From assembly GCF_933775445.1 (NCBI RefSeq), contig NW_026089464.1, forward strand, positions 124,001-188,000: a DNA stretch of 64,000 nucleotides. The letters are read 5' to 3'. The notes under the pieces were generated by a model, which saw only the letters and a program-made list of their open reading frames with translations, had not been told where the DNA came from and did no database searches. Each line of letters begins with the position of its first letter. Positions within the stretch are counted from its first letter, which is position 1. This stretch comes from Argentina anserina. Lineage: Eukaryota > Streptophyta > Magnoliopsida > Rosales > Rosaceae. Both the position numbers and the translations under genes were made by a program. This document shows positions 24,238 to 35,300 of the stretch, in pieces.

Positions 24238-27143
24238 GAGTTTCTATTGTATTTGAGAGTTTTGCAAGTGTGGGAGTGTGTTTCTTTCAAACTGAGTATC
24301 TTTACATCGTTTGCATATCTTTACTATTCCAATTGTGTATCTTTTCATTTCTCGTTTGAGTATCTTTCTGTAAGGCTTCTGATGCGAGTTTCTATTGTAT
24401 TTGAGAGTTTTGCAAGTGTGGGAGTGTGTTTCTTTCAATCTGAGTATCTTTACATCGTTTGCGTATCTTTACTATTCCAATTGTGTATCTTTACATCGTT
24501 TGCGTATCTTTACTATTCCAATTGTTTTTCTTTTCATTTCTCTTTTTTGTATCTTTCTGTAAGGATTCTGATGCGAGTTTCTATTGTATTTGAGAGTTTT
24601 GCAAGTGTGGGAGTGTGTTTCTTTCAAACTGAGTATCTTTACATCGTTTGCGTATCTTTACTATTCCAATTGTGTATCTTTACATCGTTTGCGTATCTTT
24701 ACTATTCCAATTGTGTATCTTTTCATTTCTCGTTTGAGTATCTTTCTGTAAGGCTTTATGATGCGAGTTTCTATTGTATTTGAGAGTTTTGCAAGTGTGG
24801 GAGTGTGTTTCTTTCAAACTGAGTATCTTTACATCGTTTGCGTATCTTTACTATTCCAATTGTGTATCTTTACATCGTTTGCGTATCTTTACTATTCCAA
24901 TTGTGTATCTTTTCATTTCTCGTTTGAGTATCTTTCTGTAAGGCTTTCTGATGCGAGTTTCTATTGAATTTGAGAGTTTTGCAAGTGTGGGAGTGTGTTT
25001 CCTTCAAACTGAGTATCTTGACATCGTTTGCGTATGTTTACTATTCCAATTGTGTATCTTTACATCGTTTGCGTATCTTTACTATTCCAATTGTGTATCT
25101 TTTCAATTCTCGTTTGAGTATCTTTCTGTAAGGCTTCTGATGCGAGTTTCTATTGTATTTGAGAGTTTTGCAAGTGTGGGAGTGTGTTTCTTTGAAACTG
25201 AGTATCTTTACATCGTTTGCGTATCTTTACTATTCCAATTGTGTATCTTTTCATTTCTCGTTTGAGTATCTTTCTGTAAGGATTCTGATGCGAGTTTCTA
25301 TTGTATTTGAGAGTTTTGCAAGTGTGGGAGTGTCTTTCTTTCAAACTGAGTATCTTTACATCGTTTGCGTATCTTTACTATTCCAATTGTGTATCTTTAC
25401 ATCGTTTGCGTATCTTTACTATTCCAATTGTGTATCTTTTCATTTCTCGTTTAAGTATCTTTCTGTAAGGCTTCTGATGCGAGTTTCTATTGTATTTGAG
25501 AGTTTTGCAAGTGTGGGAGTGTGTTTCTTTCAAACTGAGTATCTTTACATCGTTTGCGTATCTTTACTATTCCAATTGTGTATCTTTACATCGTTTGCGT
25601 ATCTTTACTATTCCAATTGTGTATCTTTTCATTTCTCGTTTGAGTATCTTTCTGTAAGGCTTTCTGATGCGAGTTTCTATTGAATTTGAGAGTTTTGCAA
25701 GTGTGGGAGTGTGTTTCTTTCAAACTGAGTATCTTTACATCGTTTGCGTATCTTTACTATTCCAATTGTGTATCTTTACATCGTTTGCATATCTTTACTA
25801 TTCCAATTGTGTATCTTTTCATTTCTCGTTTGAGTATCTTTCTGTAAGTCTTTCTGATGCGAGTTTCTATTGTATTTGAGAGTTTTGCAAGTGTGGGAGT
25901 GTCTTTCTTTCAAACTGAGTATCTTTACATCGTTTGCGTATCTTTACTATTCCAATTGTGTATCTTTACATCGTTTGCGTATCTTTACTATTCCAATTGT
26001 GTATCTTTTCATTTCTCGTTTGAGTATCTTTCTGTAAGGCTTCTGATGCGAGTTTCTATTGTATTTGAGAGTTTTGCAAGTGTGGGAGTGTGTTTCTTTC
26101 AAACTGAGTATCTTTACATCGTTTGCGTATCTTTACTATTCCAATTGTGTATCTTTACATCGTTTGCGTATCTTTACTATTCCAATTGTGTATCTTTTCA
26201 TTTCTCGTTTGAGTATCTTTCTGTAAGGCTTTCTGATGCGAGTTTCTATTGAATTTGAGAGTTTTGCAAGTGTGGGAGTGTGTTTCCTTCAAACTGAGTA
26301 TCTTGAAATCGTTTGCGTATGTTTACTATTCCAATTGTGTATCTTTACATTGTTTGCGTATCTTTACTATTCCAATTGTGTATCTTTTCAATTCTCGTTT
26401 GAGTATCTTTCTGTAAGGCTTCTGATGCGAGTTTCTATTGTATTTGAGAGTTTTGCAAGTGTGGGAGTGTGTTTCTTTCAAACTGAGTATCTTTACATCG
26501 TTTGCGTATCTTTACTATTCCAATTGTGTATCTTTACATCGTTTGCGTATCTTTACTATTCCAATTGTGTATCTTTTCATTTCTCGTTTGAGTATCTTTC
26601 TGTAAGGATTCTGATGCGAGTTTCTATTGTATTTGAGAGTTTTGCAAGTGTGGGAGTGTCTTTCTTTCAAACTGAGTATCTTTACATCGTTTGCGTATCT
26701 TTACTATTCCAATTGTGTATCTTTACATCGTTTGCGTATCTTTACTATTCCAATTGTGTATCTTTTCATTTCTCGTTTGAGTATCTTTCTGTAAGGCTTC
26801 TGATGCGAGTTTCTATTATATTTGAGAGTTTTGCAAGTGTGGGAGTGTGTTTCTTTCAAACTGAGTATCTTTACATCGTTTGCGTATCTTTACTATTCCA
26901 ATTGTGTATTTTACATCGTTTGCGTATCTTTACTATTCCAATTGTGTTTCTTTTCATTTCTTGTTTGAGTATCTTTCTGTAAGGCTTCTGATGTGAGTTT
27001 CTATTGTATTTGAGAGTTTTGCAAGTGTGGGAGTGTGTTTCTTTCAAACTGAGTATCTTTACATCGTTTGCGTATCTTTACTATTCCAATTGTGTATCTT
27101 TTCATTTCTTGTTTGAGTATCTTTCTGTAAGTCTTTCTGATGC
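24238..27143 (+). repeat. 2,906-bp HOR variant related to the 3,329-bp unit
   Basis: The block starts like the 3,329-bp HOR and shares its ggctttatg and cttgacatcg markers. It then departs after about 25140, with a short 148-bp monomer (ctttgaaactgag), a gtttaagtatc monomer and different monomer order. It ends with the usual gatgtgag short monomer, so the next paired-short-monomer boundary falls near 27144. Private changes include gtgtattttacatcg near 26907 (one base lost). Confidence 0.75.
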
Positions 27144-28686
27144 GAGTTTCTATTGTATTTGAGAGTTTTGCAAGTGTGGGAGTGTGTTTCTTTCAAACTG
27201 AGTATCTTTACATCGTTTGCATATCTTTACTATTCCAATTGTGTATCTTTTCATTTCTCGTTTGAGTATCTTTCTGTAAGGCTTCTGATGCGAGTTTCTA
27301 TTGTATTTGAGAGTTTTGCAAGTGTGGGAGTGTGTTTCTTTCAATCTGAGTATCTTTACATCGTTTGCGTATCTTTACTATTCCAATTGTGTATCTTTAC
27401 ATCGTTTGCGTATCTTTACTATTCCAATTGTGTATCTTTTCATTTCTCGTTTGAGTATCTTTCTGTAAGGCTTTCTGATGCGAGTTTCTATTGTATTTGA
27501 GAGTTTTGCAAGTGTGGGAGTGTGTTTCTTTCAATCTGAGTATCTTTACATCGTTTGCGTATCTTTACTATTCCAATTGTGTATCTTTACATCGTTTGCG
27601 TATCTTTACTATTCCAATTGTGTATCTTTTCATTTCTCGTTTGAGTATCTTTCTGTAAGGCTTTCTGATGCGAGTTTCTATTGTATTTGAGAGTTTTGCA
27701 AGTGTGGGAGTGTGTTTCTTTCAAACTGAGTATCTTTACATCGTTTGCGTATCTTTACTATTCCAATTGTGTATCTTTACATCGTTTGCGTATCTTTACT
27801 ATTCCAATTGTGTATCTTTTCATTTCTCGTTTGAGTATCTTTCTGTAAGGCTTTCTGATGCGAGTTTCTATTGAATTTGAGAGTTTTGCAAGTGTGGGAG
27901 TGTGTTTCCTTCAAACTGAGTATCTTGACATCGTTTGCGTATGTTTACTATTCCAAACTGAGTATCTTTACATCGTTTGCGTATCTTTACTATTCCAATT
28001 GTGTATCTTTTCATTTCTCGTTTGAGTATCTTTCTGTAAGGCTTCTGATGCGAGTTTCTATTGTATTTGAGAGTTTTCCAAGTGTGGGAGTGTGTTTCTT
28101 TCAAACTGAGTATCTTTACATCGTTTGCGTATCTTTACTATTCCAATTGTGTATCTTTTCATTTCTTGTTTGAGTATCTTTCTGTAAGGCTTTCTGATGC
28201 GAGTTTCTATTGTATTTGAGAGTTTTGCAAGTGTGGGAGTGTGTTTCTTTCAAACTGAGTATCTTTACATCGTTTGCGTATCTTTACTATTCCAATTGTG
28301 TATCTTTTCATTTCTCGTTTGAGTATCTTTCTGTAAGGCTTCTGATGCGAGTTGCTATTGTATTTGAGAGTTTTGCAAGTGTGGGAGTGTGTTTCTTTCA
28401 AACTGAGTATCTTTACATCGTTTGCGTATCTTTACTATTCCAATTGTGTATCTTTACATCGTTTGCGTATCTTTACTATTCCAATTGTGTATCTTTTCAT
28501 TTGTCGTTTGAGTATCTTTCTGTAAGGCTTTCTGATGCGAGTTTCTATTGTATTTGAGAGTTTTGCAAGTGTGGGAGTGTGTTTCTTTCAAACTGAGTAT
28601 CTTTACATCGTTTGCGTATCTTTACTATTCCAATTGTGTATCTTTTCATTTCTCGTTTGAGTATCTTTCTGTAAGGCTTCTGATGC

Positions 28687-28916
28687 GAGTTTCTATTGTA
28701 TTTGAGAGTTTTGCAAGTGTGGGAGTGTGTTTCTTTCAATCTGAGTATCTTTACATCGTTTGCGTATCTTTACTATTCCGATTGTGTATCTTTACATCGT
28801 TTGCGTATCTTTACTATTCCAATTGTGTATCTTTACATCGTTTGCGTATCTTTACTATTCCAATTGTGTATCTTTTCATTTCTCGTTTGAGTATCTTTCT
28901 GTAAGGCTTCTGATGC
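28687..28916 (+). repeat. Extra-long monomer with three 41-bp subunits (230 bp)
   Basis: Three consecutive 41-bp subunits lie between the ctttcaatctga and gtatcttttcattt landmarks. The first carries a private change (attccgattg instead of attccaattg). It is the only complete three-subunit monomer I found in the left arm; the type recurs in the right arm. Confidence 0.88.
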
Positions 28917-29417
28917 GAGTTTTTATTGTGTTTGAGAGTTTTGCAAGTGTGGGAGTGTGTTTCTTTCAAACTGAGTATCTTTACATCGTTTGCGTATCTT
29001 TACTATTCCAATTGTGTATCTTTACATCGTTTGCGTATCTTTACTATTCCAATTGTGTATCTTTTCATTTCTCGTTTGAGTATCTTTCTGTAAGGCTTTC
29101 TGATGCGAGTTTCTATTGAATTTGAGAGTTTTGCAAGTGTGGGAGTGTGTTTCTTTCAATCTGAGTATCTTTACATCGTTTGCGTATCTTTACTATTCCA
29201 ATTGTGTATCTTTACATCGTTTGCGTATCTTTACTATTCCAATTGTGTATCTTTTCATTTCTCGTTTGAGTATCTTTCTGTAAGGCTTTCTGATGCGAGT
29301 TTCTATTGAATTTGAGAGTTTTGCAAGTGTGGGAGTGTGTTTCTTTCAAACTGAGTATCTTTACATCGTTTGCGTATCTTTACTATTCCAATTGTGTATC
29401 TTTACATCGTTTGCGTA

Positions 29418-29422
29418 TCTTT
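29418..29422. repeat. Target-site duplication, left copy
   Basis: TCTTT immediately before the 5' LTR, within the satellite word gcgtatcttt. It is identical to the five bases after the 3' LTR. Five-bp duplications are usual for Ty3/gypsy integrases. Confidence 0.93.
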
Positions 29423-29791
29423 TGATAGGAGCACAAAGTGTGACATTCTTAATGTGATTATGCCCTATTCTTACTCTTTGTTACCTCTTATTTAGTAGGT
29501 TTTAGTTTCTTTTGTATGAATAAGTGTCTAGGTAGAGCTTATATCAATTATGAATGAATTGATGATAAAATCGTGCTAAGTGTTAATAATCCTTGTTGAG
29601 ATATGATTCCTTGTTCGAGTAGGATTCATCCTTTCGTATTTCTTTGTTTCTAACATACTTATTCTTATTAGGAAATACAAATCCATGTTGGAGAAGGAAA
29701 GCAATCCTAGTTCCACAAGGAAAAAGGAGAAGAAGATTTGCACTTAAAAGCCCAATCAATGCAAGAATGAAAATGCTGTCAAGATTCGTAG

Positions 29792-30472
29792 TCCAACTTC
29801 GACGGGCTCTCCTGGATAGCTCCGATCGAGTTAGAAGACGTACCTTATATGGATAAAAAGCTGTGTGAGTCTAGTTTATGTAGGATTTGGAATCAAATCA
29901 ATTTCTTATTCCTACAGGGAGATATGACCGAATCATTGCTCGGAGGTCCAGTGAACTCCGCGGAATTATCTCAGCCGTTGATTTGCTTTTGATCCAAGGG
30001 CTATGAGGGAAACTTGGGACTTTGTTCCTCCTGCATATAGAGCACAAATATTTATCAGAATGTCCATAAATCCCTGCACCAAAGAATGTCAAAGAAGGCA
30101 TGCAGCAAATTAAATGACAAGAGGCAAGAAAGTCAAAGAAGGCATGCAGCAAATTTAATGAGGAGAGGTAAGAAAAATCAAACATGGCTGCAACAAATAA
30201 GACTTTTGCTGCCTCCCTAATTCAAAGGAAGAAATTTGTGCAAAAGAAATCAGCATTAAAGGAGGAAGAAGATATGCAATTAATGCAAAAGATATGCAAT
30301 CCTTATAGAAATCAGAATTCTGGCACTGCAGATCATCCAACTTTGACGAGCTCCCCTGGACAGCTCAGAATGACTGAGAAAGTGCATGATATATGGATGA
30401 AAAGCCACGGAAGTCTAGTTGAAATTGCCAGTTGGAATCATCTCAATATCTATTTTCTAGAGAAAGTTATGG
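29792..30472 (+). repeat. Diverged internal duplication in U3 of the 5' LTR
   Basis: About 135 bp starting tccaactt at 29792 recurs from 30336 in diverged form. Shared words in order include tccaactt, ctcctgga/cccctgga, tatatgga, agtctagtt and ttggaatca. The same pair exists in the 3' LTR (from about 40071 and 40615). It is an old duplication in the family's U3, predating this insertion, and is a plausible source of repeated regulatory sites. Confidence 0.7.
30088..30155 (+). repeat. Short direct repeat in U3
   Basis: The 24-bp stretch starting gtcaaagaaggcatgcagca occurs at 30088-30111 and again exactly at 30132-30155, 44 bp apart; it is also present in the 3' LTR. Such paired direct repeats upstream of a retroelement promoter can act as enhancer-type elements, but no function is shown here. 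Confidence 0.8.
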
Positions 30473-30520
30473 CCACAACAAGGGACAAAGGTCAGATCTG
30501 CCGAATCTAGGAAACCTCAA

Positions 30521-30586
30521 CCAATTTGGTTTCAACTTTGTGGACTTTGTGGCCATCCTCCCTTGGGTTTCTTCCTCTATATATAG
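30521..30586 (+). promoter_or_regulatory. Predicted U3 promoter of the 5' LTR (CCAAT and TATA)
   Basis: A CCAAT at 30521-30525, framed by the inverted pair gaaacc/ggtttc (30511-30516 and 30528-30533), lies 53 bp upstream of TATATATAG at 30578-30586. Transcription by RNA polymerase II would start about 25-35 bp further on, near 30605-30615, which would mark the U3/R border. The start site is inferred from the TATA position. Confidence 0.7.
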
Positions 30587-31031
30587 CACCTCAATTCCAC
30601 AGAAAAAGATCATCAACCTTGCTCACAAGACTTGCCAAAGCTCTGCCTTAAACACTACTCATCATCCTCAAAGCCATTCAAGGCGAAAACACCATCTTCC
30701 CTTCATTCCATTCGATCCAAAGTGCTACGCCTAGGATTGCCATTCAAGTTGAAGCCGTGCTGCCTTGTTTTGATACCGCTAAGGAGATTTACAAAGTGTA
30801 ACTCGTTACTTCTTCACTTATGTTTTCCGTTTGGATTCTTTATGTGATGTTGTGTTTATGTTTTTGGCTAGTTCCAAATTTGTGGAATACTCTCATGTAG
30901 TTTACGATTTTGCAAGATGTTATAAAGTAGTTCTGATTTTGTTGTCTATGATTTCTATGTAGATATCGTGAGTTTATAATTCAATGATTTAATGATTCTC
31001 TTTCTTGTGTGTTAACTATATGTGATTCAAG

Positions 31032-31333
31032 GCGCTAAGTTAGTTTTGCATATAGGATTCTTAAGTGTTTTTGTTAACTTGTTAAAGTAAGTGACATGCT
31101 TGACTTGTTAGTAATCACTAGGAATTAACCATGATCCGTTTGTTATCTAAGATGCGCTAAGTAATTAGATAAGAGATGAATCAATGAAGTGGTAAGATTG
31201 AGAATGACATGTTACCGTGTAATTTCTAAGCGCTAAGATAGGATTACCAGGCCATGTTTCGAGTTAGGGATGCGCTAAGTAACCTAGTTCGGTATTAGGT
31301 TGTTGTTTGTTCACTCAATACTTGTCCGCTAAG
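31032..31333 (+). repeat. Five dispersed CGCTAAG motifs in R/U5
   Basis: gcgctaag occurs at 31032-31039, 31154-31161, 31230-31237 and 31272-31279, and ccgctaag at 31326-31333. All are on the same strand and all are retained in the 3' LTR. They lie downstream of the predicted transcription start, so they would be in the RNA. Function unknown. Confidence 0.75.
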
Positions 31334-31624
31334 GCTCGGTTTTTGCATAGGATGAGATTATGATTTTGAAGCTACTTGTGACGATTTGTTTGGTGATGTT
31401 TATGTGTTGGTTGGTTGATCACATGTATATATTAGTTTAGGTTTATTTTATGTTCTTGATCTGATCCTATATCAAATCTCTTAAACTCTTATGAATTCGT
31501 GGTTAAATGTTTGTGATTCTTTACCCTGGTTGGATCCCCGGTTTGTGAACGATACCCTCTTGCTTTATACTACTAACGATGCTTACAGGGTTAATATTGA
31601 TCTCGAGTAATCGAACCGATCAAA

Positions 31625-31644
31625 TGGCGCCGTTGCCGGGGATC
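31625..31644 (+). other. Primer-binding site (tRNA-Asp)
   Basis: tggcgccgttgccggggatc is complementary to the 3' end, including CCA, of plant tRNA-Asp(GTC). It starts two bases after the 5' LTR. It is where the tRNA primes minus-strand DNA synthesis. Use of tRNA-Asp is typical of Athila-type elements. Confidence 0.92.
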
Positions 31645-31821
31645 CATCATTATGGATCCCAATCTTTTAATTTCGAATTCACTGTTTATATTGTAAATTT
31701 GTATATGTTTTTCTTACTTTGTTCTAACATATAGTAATTTTATCTTAGGTTGTTATTTTTTTATGAGTGAATGAATGATTGTTGTAGGTGGTAAATCGAA
31801 CGGAATAGGTAAAGTTCCTTT

Positions 31822-31896
31822 TGTTAATATTAGCCTCAACCCCTCATGTTTTCTTCCAAAGTTTTTGCATGAGGTTGAGGGCGGCTTTTATTAACA
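31822..31896 (+). other. Long imperfect hairpin in the leader
   Basis: The arm 31822-31848 (tgttaata...cctcaacccctcatg) is nearly the reverse complement of 31868-31896 (catgaggttgagg...tattaaca), with a 19-base loop rich in T. Pairing covers 8 bp at the base and about 13 bp at the top with small bulges between. The position, some 180 bp after the PBS, suits a packaging or dimerisation element; that role is inference. Confidence 0.65.
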
Positions 31897-32282
31897 CTTG
31901 GAGAATTGTCTAACACCCAAGTTTAAGTCCAGCTGAGTAAGGGGCACGCTCTCTTATTACTCTGGTGCATGGGACCAAAATTGGATCTCAGAGAACTATT
32001 GATTGACATACATCTCGGTGATGGAGTCGATAGGGAGTTCGCTCTCCGTAGTTCAACAAATGAGTCCTACCATGTTCACTATCTCTGATTGAGCTACAGG
32101 CCTTCTGAAACAAAGACTTGATCTTGTGTCTAGGCATCCATACTTAGGCCGCACGTCCACCTTGGTTTACAACTTAGAATCAATCGATCGTTCAATCATT
32201 GAAATGGCAAAAAGAACTTGTGAAATGTATGAACTTCTGTAAACGTAAAGAACTAACTCTTTGTGAACTTGACAATATAGTG

Positions 32283-32332
32283 TCGTGCCCTTCCCCATAA
32301 GTGTGTGTGTGAATGACTAAAGGAAGGCACGA
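32283..32332 (+). other. Second hairpin in the leader, upstream of gag
   Basis: tcgtgcccttcc at 32283-32294 pairs with ggaaggcacga at 32322-32332, forming 11 bp with one bulged C. The loop of about 27 bases contains a gtgtgtgtgtga run. It ends 66 bases before the gag ATG. It could influence ribosome scanning or RNA packaging; there is no direct evidence. Confidence 0.6.
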
Positions 32333-32398
32333 TTTATATGTGTTCATTGTGTATTCTTCAATGCTAACTCTTTAACTTTCGTGTCACAGGTACTATGC

Positions 32399-35300
32399 AT
32401 GTCCGAAATATCTAAGAGAACACGAGAGCTCAAGGATCGAATTCAAGCACTTAGAGATTTAAACAACTCTTTCACAAGTGGACCTTTAGATTTCGAAACA
32501 TCTCCAAGCAATTCAATCTTAAACTCTTCACCTAGATTAGAAGAAGAAGAGGATCTTACCTTCCCCTTCATCTTCAATTCCGAGCTCGACACAATTGCGG
32601 ACCGTGACATAATTCTTGTTGGTGCTCCAATGGCACTCAAGAATGCTTTCATCCCCACCACCCCTGAATCACCTTCATGCATTGCTTTCACTCCACCTAA
32701 TGAAGCCAACTTCTCCATTCCGGTTCAATTGCTTGGGCAGCTGCCTAAGTATTCTGGTTCCTCAATGGAAGACCCTAATGTTCACCTTAGGGAGTTCTTG
32801 GACATTTGCAAGCTCCAATCGATTCATCATCTATCTCAAGAAGGCTTGAGGTTGCTTTTGTTTCCATTTACCCTTAAGGACGATGCTAAACGTTGGTTGT
32901 ACTCTCTGCCTCCGGGAATCATCACCACATGGGATGAAATGACTAGGAAGTTCTTGAAACAATTCTTCCCTGCTCAACTCACGAAAAGACTAAGGAGGGA
33001 GATTCAGAACTTCACTCAAAAGGATGGTGATTCACTCTATGAGGCATGGGAGGAATTTCAGGAACTACAAAGGAAGTGCCCTCACCATGGTATTTCATTG
33101 GATGACTTGGTGCAATTCTTCTATGAAGGACTCGACACCACCAATAAGAGCATGGTGGACTCGGCATGTGGCTGCACATTCATGAACAAGACCAGTCAAG
33201 AAGCCTACACCTTGATTGATGACTTGGCTGACAACAATCGCCAATTTAGTTCTAAGGAGAAGAGAGGAAGCAAGAGCCGTGGGGTGTATGATGTTGATGC
33301 AAGAAATCAGATGGCTACTTTAGAAAGAAAGCTTGACGTTCTAGTCAAGGCATTCAATGGTTCCAGCATCAACAATCAAGCATGTGGCATTTGTTCACTC
33401 AAAGATCACATAACCGAAACTTGTCCAAATGGTGCAATGACTGAAGAAGAGTTGAACTTCATGGGGCAACAAAGGCCAAGGTACGATCCATACTCGAACA
33501 CATACAACCCTGGACTTAGAGATCATCCAAATTTTCGTTGGAACAACAATGCTCAACCGTCGAATGCTCAAGGTCAAGGACCTCGTCCTTCAGGTTTGTT
33601 TGTGAGGCCTCAGGTACCTCAAGGTTCTGTTCCCTTTAACTCTAACGTTCATGGTTCGAATAATGCATCTGCACCTAACTATGATGAACTTTTGAAGTCC
33701 CTTGCTCAAGGGCAACAAAATTTAAACTCTGCTACTCAAGCTTTAGTTACAGGTCAACAAGCTCATTCTAAAGACATAACCGAGCTTAAGAAGCAGATGG
33801 GACAAGTGATCGACTTCATGGGCAAGATTCATGAAGGAGGTAAGTTGCCGAGCCAAACTGAGCCAAATCCTAACGTGAAGGCCATGATGACAAGAAGTGG
33901 GAGGATCTTGGATGCTCAATTGCAGCAAAACAAGAAGGCCGTGCCTTCTAAAGGAAAAGAGGCCGAGAGTTTCAATGCTAATGACATAGAGAAAGACCCT
34001 GCCTCCTCTAAAGCTAATGATGTCGTGCCTCTTCCCACAAGTGATCATGACGCACATGACAAAGGTAAGGATCCTAACTCTAGTGGTTTAGTTTCAACTA
34101 ATGCTCTTCCTCGTGTTCCCTTCCCCAATAGATTTGCAAAGCAAAAGAAGAATGACTCTGATCAAGTCATGCTCGACATTTTCAAAAAGGTGGAAGTGAA
34201 TATGCCTCTTATTGAATGCATACAACAGAATCCTAGGTATGCTAAGTTTTTGAAAGAATTGTGCACTAATAAGAGGATGACTCGAGAGAAGGAGGTTGTC
34301 ACAATGAGTGAGACGGTTTCTGCCGTGCTCCAACGGAAGCTACCACCAAAGCTTAAGGATCCAGGGAGTTTTTCTATCCCTTGTACAATCGGAAACATGA
34401 CATTTGAAAAGATAATGTTAGACTTAGGTGCATCGATCAATGTAATGCCTTACTATATTTATGAGGATCTAGGTCTAGGTGATTTGAAACGAGATAATGT
34501 TGTGATTCGATTGGCAGATTGTTCCAACAAAGTCCCTTTGGGCTATGTTGAAGATGTTCTTGTGCAGGTTTCGAGCTTGATATTCCCTGCGGACTTCTAT
34601 GTCCTTGACATGGAGCCAACTGAAGGAGATGACAAGGAGGTCCCTATTCTGTTGGGGCGTCCCTTTATGAGGACTGCAAGAACGAAGATTGATGTGTTTA
34701 GTGGATCACTCACCTTTGAGTTCGACGGTGAAGTGATTAGCTTCAACATCTTTGAAGCTATGAGGTATCCCCTTTCGGAATTAAGTGATTGTTTTTCAGT
34801 TGACATTCTTTATTCCCTTGCAGATAACTATCTAGATACCTTGGCACATGACGAGTTGGCACTCACCATTGCCCAAGGGGCCGGATTTGCAAGTGATGGC
34901 TCCAACGTTTCTGAGTTGGAAGCCAATGATGCCGTGCCATCATTTGTACTAGAGAATGTGGCCTCTCTTGAGGTTTCGCCACGTGAGGTAAGTTATGTCT
35001 CTCCTAGTCCAATTCTCTTAACTACTAACAAGAATCTTCCTTCTGTGGTGCAAGCCCCAAAGCTTGATCTTAAGGTTCTTCCGGACCACTTGAAGTATGC
35101 ATTTTTGGGAGATGAGGATACATTGCCCGTGATCATTTCATCTGCACTCAACGAGGAACAAGAGGAGAGATTGATTGAAGTGTTAAAGAAACACAAGACG
35201 GCAATAGGATGGACCCTAGCCGACATCAAAGGAATCAGCCCTACCATGTGTGTGCACCGAATTTTGCTTGAAGATGGTGCCAAACCAACCAAGGAATGTC

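Larger units (their letters stand above)
1..29422. repeat. Satellite DNA array, left arm
   Basis: The whole stretch is head-to-tail copies of one T-rich (on this strand) satellite in a single orientation, with no unique sequence. Monomers are 148/149 bp or 189/190 bp, with one 230-bp form near the right end. The one-base length difference comes from ggcttctg versus ggctttctg at the monomer junction. Neighbouring copies differ by few substitutions. The array ends inside a monomer at 29422, where the LTR retrotransposon is inserted. Its long open frames are by-products of a T-rich, stop-poor strand and not genes. The array runs off the window at position 1. A centromeric or pericentromeric location is inferred from the array size, HORs and Athila-type insertion. 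Confidence 0.97.
29423..31622 (+). repeat. 5' long terminal repeat (2,200 bp)
   Basis: Starts TGATAGGAGCACAAAG and ends CGAACCGATCA. By eye it aligns without gaps to the 3' LTR, with five differences at 29903, 30367, 30658, 31349 and 31499. It provides the U3 promoter (TATA run at 30578-30585), so U3 is about 1.19 kb and R plus U5 about 1 kb. Short ORFs inside it, up to 108 codons at 30184-30510, lie upstream of the TATA box and are shared with the 3' LTR only because the LTRs are copies; I do not treat them as genes. Confidence 0.95.
31645..32398 (+). other. Untranslated leader between PBS and gag
   Basis: About 750 bp with no substantial ORF, several short upstream ATGs and at least two inverted repeats (annotated separately). 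The last bases, ttcgtgtcacag followed by gtactatg, resemble a 3' splice acceptor just before the gag start, but I find no convincing matching donor. Long structured leaders are common in this lineage and may hold the RNA packaging signal. Confidence 0.75.

Noticed and set aside
33..29309. Dozens of plus-strand ORFs of 64-248 codons across the left array (MRVSIVFESFASVGVC... type)
   Set aside because: They are the satellite monomer translated. Boundaries follow monomer length changes, there is no unique sequence, no codon-level conservation, and neighbouring frames are equally open.
30184..30510. 108-codon ORF in the LTR (also at 40463-40789) and neighbouring small LTR ORFs
   Set aside because: They lie within U3 upstream of the TATA box and are preserved between LTRs simply because both derive from one template. 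No domain is recognisable.
32381..32398. GTG at 32381 as the gag-pol start
   Set aside because: A plant polymerase II transcript is expected to start translation at ATG; the in-frame ATG is at 32399. The extra six residues also span the possible splice-acceptor sequence.
34421..34435. Protease active site reads DLGAS instead of the usual D[S/T]GA
   Set aside because: Athila-type elements commonly have this form, so I do not read it as an inactivating mutation.
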